Assembly: GCA_910584645.1 (NCBI GenBank)
Contig: CAJUAU010000003.1
Coordinates: forward strand, 62,001-126,000
Length of the DNA stretch: 64,000 nt
Origin: an uncultured Eubacterium sp.
GTDB taxonomy: Bacteria > Bacillota > Clostridia > Lachnospirales > Lachnospiraceae
Direction: 5' to 3'
Part shown: in pieces, positions 47,593 to 55,920 of the stretch
How positions within the stretch are numbered: the stretch's first letter is position 1
Layout: every line of letters begins with the position of its first letter
Program-made: the position numbers and the translations under genes
The notes under the pieces: generated by a model
Seen by the model: only the letters and a program-made list of their open reading frames with translations
Told to the model about the DNA's origin: nothing
Database searches by the model: none

Positions 47593-48524
47593 GTTCCAAC
47601 CTTATTGAGCAATGCCTGAATAGCCTTATTACACACGATCATCACCACAAATAATATGGTGGCGATAGCTGACGCATATCCCATCTCAAATCGTGTTGTA
47701 CCATAATCGATCAGATGGGTAACAACGGTCCGCGCTGCGTAATCCGTACTTGGATATCCACAAAGGGCCATAGTTACGTCCGCCACACCAAAGGACTGTG
47801 TGATTGCCATAACGGCACCGAACAAAAGCATAGGTTTCATATTAGGAAGAGTAATATACCACAATTCCTGCCAGCGGTTCTTCACGCCATCCACATAACC
47901 TGCCTCAAACTGCGAAGCGTCAATTCCCTGGAGACCTGCCACAAAGGAAAGGAATCCAGTACCGAGACTCATCCAGAGGACGACAATGATAACCACGTTC
48001 ATCATATACTTGGTATCTGTCAGCCATAAGATTGGCTCATTGATAATACCAAATTTGGTCAAAAAGGCATTTACGTAACCATAAGCATCCCCGCTAAAAA
48101 GGATGGACCAGATCAGATATGCCTGACCGGCGATCGTCGGCGCGTAAAACACCATTACCGCAAAAGCACGGATATATCTTGGCAGCTCGTTGATGAACCA
48201 GGCAAAGATAAATGCCATAATATATCCAAGCGGTCCGGTAATCGCAGCAAGAAGGAATGTATTCTTCACCGCAATCAGAAATACATCATCTGACAGAAGC
48301 AGATCTATGTAATTCTTAAAGCCAATAAACTTCGCCGGTTCCAGTACATTATAATAAGTAAAACTATAAAAGATAGACATGACTACCGGCAAAATGTAAA
48401 ATACGGTAAACAGAATAAAATACGGGAGCAAAAACAGATAACAGGTTTTTGACATTTTCGCCTTTTTCCAGGCGATCCCAGCATTCCGTTTCTTAATCTG
48501 CATGTATTTTCCCAGAAACTTCAT
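47589..48524 (-). CDS. Carbohydrate ABC transporter permease (MalF type, first pair)
   Basis: CUT1 permease of 311 residues with six membrane helices. Its EAA-type loop reads EAGYVDGVKNRWQELWYITLP. It follows the large solute-binding protein gene by 15 bases, so these two and the next permease form one transporter unit. Confidence 0.93.
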   Translation of the reverse strand: MKFLGKYMQIKKRNAGIAWKKAKMSKTCYLFLLPYFILFTVFYILPVVMSIFYSFTYYNVLEPAKFIGFKNYIDLLLSDDVFLIAVKNTFLLAAITGPLGYIMAFIFAWFINELPRYIRAFAVMVFYAPTIAGQAYLIWSILFSGDAYGYVNAFLTKFGIINEPILWLTDTKYMMNVVIIVVLWMSLGTGFLSFVAGLQGIDASQFEAGYVDGVKNRWQELWYITLPNMKPMLLFGAVMAITQSFGVADVTMALCGYPSTDYAARTVVTHLIDYGTTRFEMGYASAIATILFVVMIVCNKAIQALLNKVGT

Positions 48525-48539
48525 ATTTACTCTCCTCTC

Positions 48540-51500
48540 TTATTTATTTTTATTTGCTTCTTTCGCTGTTGGAAGCCCAAATTCCTTGCGCTTGTTAGTA
48601 AGCTCCTCATTAATTGTTTTGGTATAATCAAGAAGAGTCTCTCTTGGGTCTTCATTATCATTCATAACCTTACGGATCGCATTGGTGATATGACGCGCCG
48701 TGTAATAACCACCGGCAACTTCTGGAAGACCAAATGCGTGCTCCCACTGCTCTTTCAAAGCGGCAGATTCCTTGCTGCTCCAGGACAGCGTCTCGAAGGT
48801 ATTTTTATTCGCTGTGGCATAACGTGCCGCTGCACCCATAACTGCCTCCAGCTCGCTGGCATAAGTAGCCTGCACTTTAGAACTTGCCCACCATTTCATG
48901 AACTCCCATGCCTTATCGGTCTTATTTCTGTCCTTAGCACCACGGAGCATCATCGAACAGGTTCCCCAGGACTGGGTAGCACGGTTAATGGAACCATCCT
49001 CCTGACCCATGCCAGGCATAAGAGCAAAATTCCAAAGTCCCTTGATCTCCGGAGCAAATACTGCAAGAGTATTAAAGGTACTGTAGTCCGCAACACCGAT
49101 GGGCATCTCTCCGCTTCGGAAACGGTTTGCAAAGTCATACTGTTTTTCCAGTTTATAATTGGTAAAGAGCTTTGTATAGAATTCAAAAGCCTCAATTCCC
49201 TCTGGTGAATCAATGGTAGTCACCATTGCTTCTTCATCATATAGTGTACCGCCTCGCTGATACAGCTGGGCATAATAGTTCGCAAGGTCCGGATTCGTCA
49301 TATTGTTGATCTTACGCTCAACAGACGGGATTGCAAAGGACATGCTGTTCTTCTGAAGAACAGGAAGGATCTTGATCACGTCTTCCCATGTATTCACTTT
49401 GCTCACATCGATACCAAGCTGATCCATGATATCCGTACGATAGAACATAACATTATAGTTCTGTGTCTCCGGCAGGGCAAAAAGTCCGCCATTAAACTTA
49501 TAAGACTCATAAGAACTTGGATAGTACTCAGAAAGCACTTCATCCACTTCATTACCGAACTCAGCCTTAAGGTCAACCACCGCATTTCTAAGAGCATAGT
49601 TGACAGGCTCTGTCTGGGTGATGTTCAGCGCAACATCCGGGCCGAATCCAGAGATAACCGCCGGAAGCATCGCATTGACTGCCGCCGTGGAAGAAGTTAC
49701 TGTATTGGCGCCCGCCGCCGCATCGATCAGTTTTACATTCGCCTTGATCCCCGTCTCCGGAGTAAACATCTGGTCAACCATATTTTTCAGGATCGTACTC
49801 TGGTCACGTCCGGCTGTGATCCAGACATCGATCACGTCCGGGTCGTCCGAATCATACACATTTCCAAGAGCCGATGAGTCGCTGCGGAAAGAGTTGATAA
49901 AGAGCACACACTCGTGCACCATCTTATCAAATCCACTCTCATCAACCTCAGGCAGTTTTTCTTTGCTTCCTGCAATCGCAATGTAGTCGATATCCATGGA
50001 GGCCGCACTCAGATTGTTGATGGATGTTCCGAGGGAACTTACATTTTCCTTGAAGTTTTTCAGCATAGCCGGGATCTTATCCGGTCTCTTCACGAAGGTC
50101 TCCATCTGACGCGCCAGCGTCTGGGCTACAGAGATCTCTCCACCCTTCTCACCGGTGTACGCCACCACTTCATCTACCAGTTTGTAAAGTCTCTTAGACT
50201 CGGTATCCATTGCCTTGATAACCTCCGGATACACTTCATTGATCCGGTAGTCACGGTACTCATCCGGCTCGGTACCTGTCAGCACGAGGATCTGACGGTA
50301 CATCTGGTTCATGTTGTATACGCTGTCCGTCAGCTGTGAAAGATAGTCTCCCAGCTCACCCAGTGTATTTTTCAGGCGGATCGTATGTTTTCCTTTGGTC
50401 AGATGGAATTTATATGCCTCGCCTTTTTCGTCCTGGAGGCATTTCATTTCCCAGACATTGCTATATGTAAACTGTACTTTGGACATTTCCCGGAAAGGCA
50501 TCTCTCCATCAATGAGCAGGGCACGGTTTGCAATATATCCTCGGTTATATCCCTGGCGTCCCTTGATGCCAATGACATAATCTCCTTCTTCCGGCGCTTC
50601 AAACTCCCATTCCAGCCAATCATTGGGAACCTTCCACTGGGTTCCGCCGATCATGTTCAGAACCTGTCTGTCCGTATTGTGCTGGGTTATCTTTCCATCT
50701 TTATCCTCATATTCCGTATCACTAGAGGTACGGTCATAAGTAGCATACAGGGACGGCGAGGAACGTCTCACAGATTTTTCACCCTGTATTTTAACAAGAT
50801 AATCACCGGCAACATTATTGGTCTTTCCGGAATTCCCCTGGGAATATTCGGAATATTCCGGGGCAGCCTTCTTGTTCGTCAGTACCATCCTGCGCACTAC
50901 AAGTTTTTCATTGACGCCGGTAATGCGAATCTTATTTTTCCCCGCCTCCATATAAAATTTATAAGGCTCCACTTCATATCCGGTCGCATCTTCCAGATAA
51001 GCAGAAATCCAGCCGCGATTCGGGTCTTCTACCTGTGTCGCACGGATCTCATTCCCCTGGTTATCCGTCCTCACTTCTCCTTCGTCCGTGTAGATACGGC
51101 CGAGTGCTATCGCATCCGCTCCACTAAAAGGAACTTTTCCATTGATCTCTACCTTTGATTCGATAGAAATACCACGGTCTTCCTCATCCGTTGTCGGAAA
51201 ATACTCCAGCATAAGATTGTAATATCCTGCGTTCTTTACATCAATCTCATACTCTGCAAATCCTTCTTCTGGGATCTGTACAGCGTCTGACCTATCAGCT
51301 GCCGGACCAACACCAGTGCGCTTTGAAACATTGTTGCTGTCTTTATAGCCAAAAATGTCAAACTCATATGTGTTCTCTGCACCCTCTGGCGCAGAATCCC
51401 CATGAGCTTTTTTGTATAAGGCATATGTATCACTGCGGCCATAGGAATTTTCTGTCGCTTCCAGATCTACGCCCTTATACTTGTCGGAGTTGTCGCTTGT

Positions 51501-51599
51501 TGACGTTCCTTTAAGTTTAAAAAACACGACCAATGCTGCGATCACTACCACAACAATAAGAAATGTCCGCAAGCCTTTTTTCTTCATCAACTTTGACAT
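48540..51599 (-). CDS. Large membrane-anchored solute-binding protein with N-terminal lectin-like modules
   Basis: A 1019-residue protein, about twice the size of a usual binding protein. It starts with a membrane helix (residues 10-28) without a lipobox, so it is probably membrane-anchored rather than lipidated. Two beta-sandwich, CBM-like modules follow (about 95-245 and 315-440; for example EFEAPEEGDYVIGIKGRQGY), then a helical stretch (about 445-560). The C-terminal 440 or so residues are a family 1 solute-binding domain (FGPDVALNITQTEPVNYALR). It is the first gene of the minus-strand transport series. A polysaccharide-capturing role is inferred. Confidence 0.82.
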   Translation of the reverse strand: MSKLMKKKGLRTFLIVVVVIAALVVFFKLKGTSTSDNSDKYKGVDLEATENSYGRSDTYALYKKAHGDSAPEGAENTYEFDIFGYKDSNNVSKRTGVGPAADRSDAVQIPEEGFAEYEIDVKNAGYYNLMLEYFPTTDEEDRGISIESKVEINGKVPFSGADAIALGRIYTDEGEVRTDNQGNEIRATQVEDPNRGWISAYLEDATGYEVEPYKFYMEAGKNKIRITGVNEKLVVRRMVLTNKKAAPEYSEYSQGNSGKTNNVAGDYLVKIQGEKSVRRSSPSLYATYDRTSSDTEYEDKDGKITQHNTDRQVLNMIGGTQWKVPNDWLEWEFEAPEEGDYVIGIKGRQGYNRGYIANRALLIDGEMPFREMSKVQFTYSNVWEMKCLQDEKGEAYKFHLTKGKHTIRLKNTLGELGDYLSQLTDSVYNMNQMYRQILVLTGTEPDEYRDYRINEVYPEVIKAMDTESKRLYKLVDEVVAYTGEKGGEISVAQTLARQMETFVKRPDKIPAMLKNFKENVSSLGTSINNLSAASMDIDYIAIAGSKEKLPEVDESGFDKMVHECVLFINSFRSDSSALGNVYDSDDPDVIDVWITAGRDQSTILKNMVDQMFTPETGIKANVKLIDAAAGANTVTSSTAAVNAMLPAVISGFGPDVALNITQTEPVNYALRNAVVDLKAEFGNEVDEVLSEYYPSSYESYKFNGGLFALPETQNYNVMFYRTDIMDQLGIDVSKVNTWEDVIKILPVLQKNSMSFAIPSVERKINNMTNPDLANYYAQLYQRGGTLYDEEAMVTTIDSPEGIEAFEFYTKLFTNYKLEKQYDFANRFRSGEMPIGVADYSTFNTLAVFAPEIKGLWNFALMPGMGQEDGSINRATQSWGTCSMMLRGAKDRNKTDKAWEFMKWWASSKVQATYASELEAVMGAAARYATANKNTFETLSWSSKESAALKEQWEHAFGLPEVAGGYYTARHITNAIRKVMNDNEDPRETLLDYTKTINEELTNKRKEFGLPTAKEANKNK

Positions 51600-51636
51600 A
51601 GCTGTCGCAATCTCCTTTCATCCTTTCTCTTTTTTA

Positions 51637-51674
51637 TGCGTTTCGCACAAAAAAAAGCTATTTTTTGAAACGCA
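51637..51674 (-). promoter_or_regulatory. Palindrome/hairpin in the leader of the transporter series
   Basis: TGCGTTTC (51637-51644) and GAAACGCA (51667-51674) form an inverted repeat with A/T tracts between them. The first arm also belongs to the compact palindrome TGCGTTTCGCA (51637-51647). It lies about 40 bases before the large binding-protein start. It could be an operator or a 5'-UTR stem; no regulator gene is present to test which. Confidence 0.5.
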
Positions 51675-51687
51675 CAACTGAATTCTT

Positions 51688-51716
51688 TGTATATTTTGCA
51701 TACAGTTTGTAATTAA
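51688..51716 (-). promoter_or_regulatory. Candidate promoter of the transporter series
   Basis: On the minus strand TTAATT and TATACA are separated by 17 bases, about 90 bases upstream of the binding-protein start. The -35 box is weak, so an activator might be needed. A start site near 51680 would place the palindrome at 51637-51674 at the 5' end of the mRNA. Confidence 0.35.
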
Positions 51717-51792
51717 GTATATCATTATTTTTGTGACATGTCTATAGTTTTGAACATTTTTTTTATGGAAAACGACTAAATTATGAAGGGTT

Positions 51793-51831
51793 TATGAACA
51801 GCCATTTTTTATTGTTTACTTTATGTTCATA
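51793..51831. promoter_or_regulatory. Inverted repeat TATGAACA/TGTTCATA near the GH43 promoter
   Basis: TATGAACA (51793-51800) and its reverse complement TGTTCATA (51824-51831) have centres 31 bases apart, about three helical turns. A further TGAACA lies at 51751-51756. The downstream arm falls inside the predicted promoter spacer. This fits an operator for the divergent xylan genes, but the regulator is unknown. Confidence 0.5.
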
Positions 51832-51843
51832 CTATATTAGAAT
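51815..51843 (+). promoter_or_regulatory. Candidate sigma-A promoter of the GH43 gene
   Basis: TTTACT and TAGAAT are separated by 17 bases, with the -10 box about 35 bases before the GH43 ATG. The surrounding 150 bases are AT-rich. The spacer contains one arm of the TATGAACA inverted repeat. Confidence 0.5.
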
Positions 51844-51877
51844 GTGAAATATAAACAATTTTTAAGGAGATTTTTAC

Positions 51878-53443
51878 ATGAATGACAAACATTTTTACCA
51901 GAACCCGGTACTTTCTGGATTTTATCCGGATCCCTCCATGTGCCGGGTGGGAGACGATTATTACCTTGCAGCCTCCACCTTTGCCTATTTTCCGGGAGTT
52001 CCTATCTTCCACAGCCGGGACCTGGTCCACTGGGAGCAGATCGGAAACATCCTGGACCGTCCCTCCCAGCTGCCATTAAAGAACGCCGGGGTGAGCCAGG
52101 GAATTTTTGCGCCGACGCTGCGTTATCATGAGGGTACATTTTATATGATCACGACTAATGTAAGCAGTGCCCTGGGAAATTTCATTGTCACCGCAAAAGA
52201 TCCCGCGGGTCCCTGGTCTGAACCATATTCCCTTGGTTCTGAGGGGATTGACCCCTCCCTGTTTTTTGACGATGACGGCAGATGTTATTACTGCGGCACA
52301 AAGCCAAGGCGCGAAGGCGCCCGCTATTTCGGGGACAACGAGATTTACATACAGGAGCTCGACCTGGATACGATGAAACTTTTGGGTGAAAGCTATCCGG
52401 CATGGCACGGAGCGCTACGGGATGTGGAATGGCCGGAGGGCCCCCACATTTATAAAAAGGATGGCTGGTACTATCTGCTGATCTCCGAAGCCGGCACCGC
52501 ACACGATCATGCCATTTCTATCGCCAGGAGCAAAAGCCTGTCCGAACCCTTCGAGGGCTGCAGGGCCAACCCCATCATGACCCACCGGCATCTCGGCCTG
52601 GCTTATCCCATTGTCAATGTCGGCCACCCTGATATTGTCGAAACCCAGAACGGGGAATGGTGGATGATTCTTCTCGCCTCCCGTCCTTATGGCGGATATT
52701 ACCGAAATCTGGGAAGAGAGACCTTTCTGGTGCCTATGGCCTGGGAAAACGGATGGCCCATCGTCAGTCCAGGAAAGGGAATTGTTGAAACCACACTGGA
52801 AGCCCCGGATCTTCCCCTGTATTTTACCGAACCGGTTCCCGCCACGGAACATTTTGACAGGGAGTCCCTTCCCCTGCATTTTATGTATCTGAGAAATCCG
52901 GTCACCGAAAATTATTCCCTGACGGACAAAAAAGGATATCTTGCCCTTCGGTGCGCAAAAGATAACCTCTCCTCCTCAGGAAACCCAAGTTATGTATGCC
53001 AGAGACAAAAGGATTTTAACTTCCGTTTTGAGACAGTGATGGAATTCTCCCCGGCTTCCGAAAAGGATCAGGCCGGCATCGCCATTTTCCAGTGTGAGAA
53101 CTCAAACTACCAGTTCCTGGCGGGTACCGATGGCAGCACTACAGTCCTGTCCGTGATCCGCACCTGGAAGGATGAGACAACCATCCTGGAAGCTATTTCG
53201 CTGGAATCCGTCTGCCATCGGCTGACACTGAGACTGGAAGCCCGTCTTCAGGACCTGTCTTTCCAGTACAGTACAGATGGAAAAACATATTCTACAATCG
53301 TAGATCACGCAGAGGGCAGAATTCTCTGTACAGATGCCACCGGCGGATTTGTGGGAAACACCCTGGGTGTGTACGCCACTTCCAACGGAGAAGACAGTGG
53401 TGCCTTTGCTTATTTTGACCGGATAACATACATCGGCATATGA
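51878..53443 (+). CDS. GH43 beta-xylosidase (C-terminal beta-sandwich type)
   Basis: Inverting glycosidase that releases xylose (or arabinose) from short xylo-oligosaccharides. The N-terminal five-bladed propeller has the catalytic-base Asp18 in FYPDPSM, the pKa-modulating Asp in GIDPSLFFDDDG (about residue 130) and the general-acid Glu in EWPEGPHIY (about 190). The C-terminal 190 or so residues form a beta-sandwich as in XynB-type GH43 enzymes. No signal peptide is present, so it is likely cytoplasmic. AAGGAG lies eight bases before the ATG. It is transcribed away from the transporter series. Confidence 0.93.
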   Translation: MNDKHFYQNPVLSGFYPDPSMCRVGDDYYLAASTFAYFPGVPIFHSRDLVHWEQIGNILDRPSQLPLKNAGVSQGIFAPTLRYHEGTFYMITTNVSSALGNFIVTAKDPAGPWSEPYSLGSEGIDPSLFFDDDGRCYYCGTKPRREGARYFGDNEIYIQELDLDTMKLLGESYPAWHGALRDVEWPEGPHIYKKDGWYYLLISEAGTAHDHAISIARSKSLSEPFEGCRANPIMTHRHLGLAYPIVNVGHPDIVETQNGEWWMILLASRPYGGYYRNLGRETFLVPMAWENGWPIVSPGKGIVETTLEAPDLPLYFTEPVPATEHFDRESLPLHFMYLRNPVTENYSLTDKKGYLALRCAKDNLSSSGNPSYVCQRQKDFNFRFETVMEFSPASEKDQAGIAIFQCENSNYQFLAGTDGSTTVLSVIRTWKDETTILEAISLESVCHRLTLRLEARLQDLSFQYSTDGKTYSTIVDHAEGRILCTDATGGFVGNTLGVYATSNGEDSGAFAYFDRITYIGI

Positions 53444-53452
53444 CCTGGCTGA

Positions 53453-53484
53453 CTCGACGGCGCGAATTTGAACCCGCCGTTGAG
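53453..53484 (+). terminator. Stem-loop after the GH43 gene
   Basis: CTCGACGGCG and CGCCGTTGAG pair over 10 base pairs (one G-T) with a 12-base loop, nine bases after the GH43 stop. No T-run follows, so termination strength is uncertain. Confidence 0.45.
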
Positions 53485-53529
53485 TTATGCCGCCTCTTTC
53501 CTGTGATTCCAGATTTTTTTGCAAAAACA

Positions 53530-53558
53530 TTGACAAACGAAATAAAAAATGGTAACAT
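53530..53558 (+). promoter_or_regulatory. Sigma-A promoter of tRNA-Leu
   Basis: A perfect TTGACA and a TAACAT -10 box are separated by 17 bases. The -10 box ends 33 bases before the tRNA 5' end. This supports an independent tRNA transcript. Confidence 0.75.
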
Positions 53559-53591
53559 ACTGAGTGTTGTGACGGAAACCGTCCCACGCCT

Positions 53592-53674
53592 GCGGATGTG
53601 GCGGAATGGCAGACGCACAAGACTCAAAATCTTGCGGGGGTGACCTCGTGTGGGTTCAAGTCCCACCATCCGCA
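53592..53674 (+). tRNA. tRNA-Leu (anticodon CAA)
   Basis: An 83-base class II tRNA reading UUG. The acceptor arm GCGGATG pairs with CATCCGC, with discriminator A at 53674. The anticodon stem CAAGA/TCTTG encloses loop CTCAAAA, giving anticodon CAA. A long variable arm (GCGGGGGTGACCTCGT region) and the T-arm GTGGGTTCAAGTCCCAC are clear. No CCA is encoded. Confidence 0.95.
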
Positions 53675-53675
53675 T

Positions 53676-53707
53676 AAAAAAAACCTTGCTGTTGTGCAAG
53701 GTTTTTT
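53676..53707. terminator. Bidirectional terminator after tRNA-Leu
   Basis: AACCTTGC and GCAAGGTT pair with a 6-base loop, flanked by an A-run on the left and T-run on the right. It ends the tRNA transcript and can also stop the converging ABC transporter operon. Confidence 0.85.
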
Positions 53708-53761
53708 ACGTTTACGCGGAAGGCACAAGCTATGGCGCCGCCTATGGTTTTAGCATTTTCG

Positions 53762-54793
53762 CTACATTCCGGGACAATATATGTGGAAGATCCCGTATCT
53801 TGAAAATGTCATTGATACTTTGTCCGGATATCCTTTACCGATGCCTTTTGCATACTTGTCAATCAGGTTCTTATCGCTGTCATCCAGCACCAGTTCGCCC
53901 CCCTGGACTGTCATATAGTAATCTATCAGCTTCCCATCCCGGAACATAAATACGATCCGTCTGTCATCCACCATTTTACTGAGATCTGTATACTCCCTGT
54001 CACTCAATAAAGAAACTGTATCGTCTTTGCAGAATGTAAGGGTTTCGATTTCACCTCCTACCGTACTGGCACAAAGGAAATATTCCCCGCCAGCCACGAC
54101 ATCTTTCACGAATTCCTGATATTTTGCCGGCGCATAACAGGAAGAAAAATTAAAGTGCAGGGAGATCTGGAATGATTCATTCGATTGTTTCCTCAGGCTG
54201 AATCTCACTCCCTGGCAGCAAAAATAATACACCGGTTCTATCATATCCTCTCTCTGGTTATCATACTTGATACTGCACTGTATCAATTTAGCGGCTTTAT
54301 CCAGCTGCTTTCCAAAGCCTTCAAAACCAGCCGCCTCGATCCTGGAGATCTCTTCCGTGGAGGTGAACTTTCCCTGTTTGGGATCATAAGAGAGCTCCCT
54401 GCCCATAAGACACTCCAGAGTCACCGAGGATTCCTGTACAGTGAGAGGATTTTGTTCCAGATAATCTCCGCTCTCGATCTGGTCAAAGTTTAACAGTGAC
54501 ATATCTTCCTGGAAATCGAAAGCCTCCTCATCCGATCCGCCCCCCTGGACGGACTCCAGGATCCCCTGTTCATACAGTGCTTTTATCCCAGGATGCATGG
54601 GCTGGTACAAAACATACCCCCGTTCCGCTAATGTTGTCCCTATATTAGTGCCACCTTCCTCAGCACCAACGATTCTTCCTGTCATTACCTCTTTGTCCCC
54701 GGCCCTGGCCATGCAGAACCCTACGATGGCCAGTATCAGAACCGGTACAAGAAGAATTGCCAGAATGGATTTAAAACGTTCTTCTTTTATCAT
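53762..54793 (-). CDS. Unknown membrane-anchored protein of the ABC transporter operon
   Basis: A 343-residue protein I do not recognise. One N-terminal membrane helix (about 9-29) is followed by an acidic extracellular-looking region with SVQGGGSDEEAFDFQEDMS and a mixed alpha/beta remainder. Its ATG overlaps the permease stop by four bases (ATGA), so it is the last gene of the GntR-ABC operon. It may be an accessory or substrate-related protein of the exporter; function unknown. Confidence 0.75.
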   Translation of the reverse strand: MIKEERFKSILAILLVPVLILAIVGFCMARAGDKEVMTGRIVGAEEGGTNIGTTLAERGYVLYQPMHPGIKALYEQGILESVQGGGSDEEAFDFQEDMSLLNFDQIESGDYLEQNPLTVQESSVTLECLMGRELSYDPKQGKFTSTEEISRIEAAGFEGFGKQLDKAAKLIQCSIKYDNQREDMIEPVYYFCCQGVRFSLRKQSNESFQISLHFNFSSCYAPAKYQEFVKDVVAGGEYFLCASTVGGEIETLTFCKDDTVSLLSDREYTDLSKMVDDRRIVFMFRDGKLIDYYMTVQGGELVLDDSDKNLIDKYAKGIGKGYPDKVSMTFSRYGIFHIYCPGM

Positions 54794-55920
54794 TTCTTTT
54801 CCCTCCTCTGCTTCTTTTTTCTATGCATGACTGCCAGATTTAGAACAACTAAAAATAGTGCTGAAACGGCAATGCTCACCATCCAGTAACGGAATTCTCC
54901 CCCTGTATCTCTGTGCATTGTTCCGATCAGAGGAGCATTCCCGGCAGCATAAGAAATCCCCATTCCTGCTGCCAGCGAAATTCCTGTAAAGATAAACTGC
55001 AGCACTGCATTGGAATTTATCAGCATAAACTGGTTTTCCCGGATGCTCCACCGGCATCGGATTGAGATCAGTATCAGGGCGATTCCTACGCCGCATAACA
55101 GCAGGAGAAATAACAGTCTGTCTGCATAGAAGGACCATTCCATATCAAGTACCGATATTATGCCATAATCCATATAATCACATTGTCTTTCGCTGCAATA
55201 AGGAAGATACTCAAACAGACTCCTGGAAATCCCTGTCATTCCGCCTGCCTCACCATAAATACCTGCAAACATTGCTGTAAAGTATATGATAGAAACCAAA
55301 CTCCCCCCTCCTATAGTAAATGCCAGCAGCATGTTGTGGACACAGAGCTGCGCCACAAACAATATGAGGTAAATCGCACTCATCGCCAGAAACACAAATA
55401 AAACGATCTGCCATAACATCAGACAGGAATTTGTATCCGTAGTGCCATTTGGGATCATTTCATTGATCTCCTGGATCTGCGGTGTGAAAACAGCATCCAT
55501 CACCGTCCCAGCCAGCCCGAACATCACACAGGAACCAAGAATAACAACCTCCCCCACTGCTGCCTTGATCCAGGTCTTCTTCCATTCTTTTAGTGGAAGA
55601 AGACGAATGAAGTCGGAAATCTCGGACCGGTTTTCCGAAGCAAACAGCCGCAGGATCAGGATGAAGTCAAAGAATATCACACCGAAAAAGGAGAGATCTT
55701 CCAAAATCCGCCTTATGCCATTAAGAAGTATATCCCCACATTCATATATTCCTACGGCTTCTGAATATCCTGCCAGGGCAACCAGCCCCGAAGCTGCCCC
55801 TCCATTAATCCCTCTATAAACAAACAGATAGGTAACTGCCGTATAAAAAACTGCCAGAACAAACAGCGGCAGTACTTTTTTCATTTCCCGCTTCGCATAA
55901 ATCATCGTTGGCTGACTCAT
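54790..55920 (-). CDS. ABC transporter permease, ABC-2-like
   Basis: A 376-residue membrane protein with about seven hydrophobic helices. It partners with the ATPase gene it overlaps by four bases. The long extracytoplasmic segment after the first helix and later helices such as LLFLLLLCGVGIALILI fit exporters of the ABC-2/YtrC type. Substrate unknown; antibiotic or peptide stress export is common for YtrA-regulated systems. Confidence 0.8.
   Translation of the reverse strand: MSQPTMIYAKREMKKVLPLFVLAVFYTAVTYLFVYRGINGGAASGLVALAGYSEAVGIYECGDILLNGIRRILEDLSFFGVIFFDFILILRLFASENRSEISDFIRLLPLKEWKKTWIKAAVGEVVILGSCVMFGLAGTVMDAVFTPQIQEINEMIPNGTTDTNSCLMLWQIVLFVFLAMSAIYLILFVAQLCVHNMLLAFTIGGGSLVSIIYFTAMFAGIYGEAGGMTGISRSLFEYLPYCSERQCDYMDYGIISVLDMEWSFYADRLLFLLLLCGVGIALILISIRCRWSIRENQFMLINSNAVLQFIFTGISLAAGMGISYAAGNAPLIGTMHRDTGGEFRYWMVSIAVSALFLVVLNLAVMHRKKKQRREKK

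Noticed and set aside
53592..53674. tRNA-Leu as the integration target of the mobile element
   Set aside because: The integrase is about 6 kb away with ordinary host-like genes between, the tRNA has its own terminator, and Tn916-type integrases usually do not use tRNA genes.
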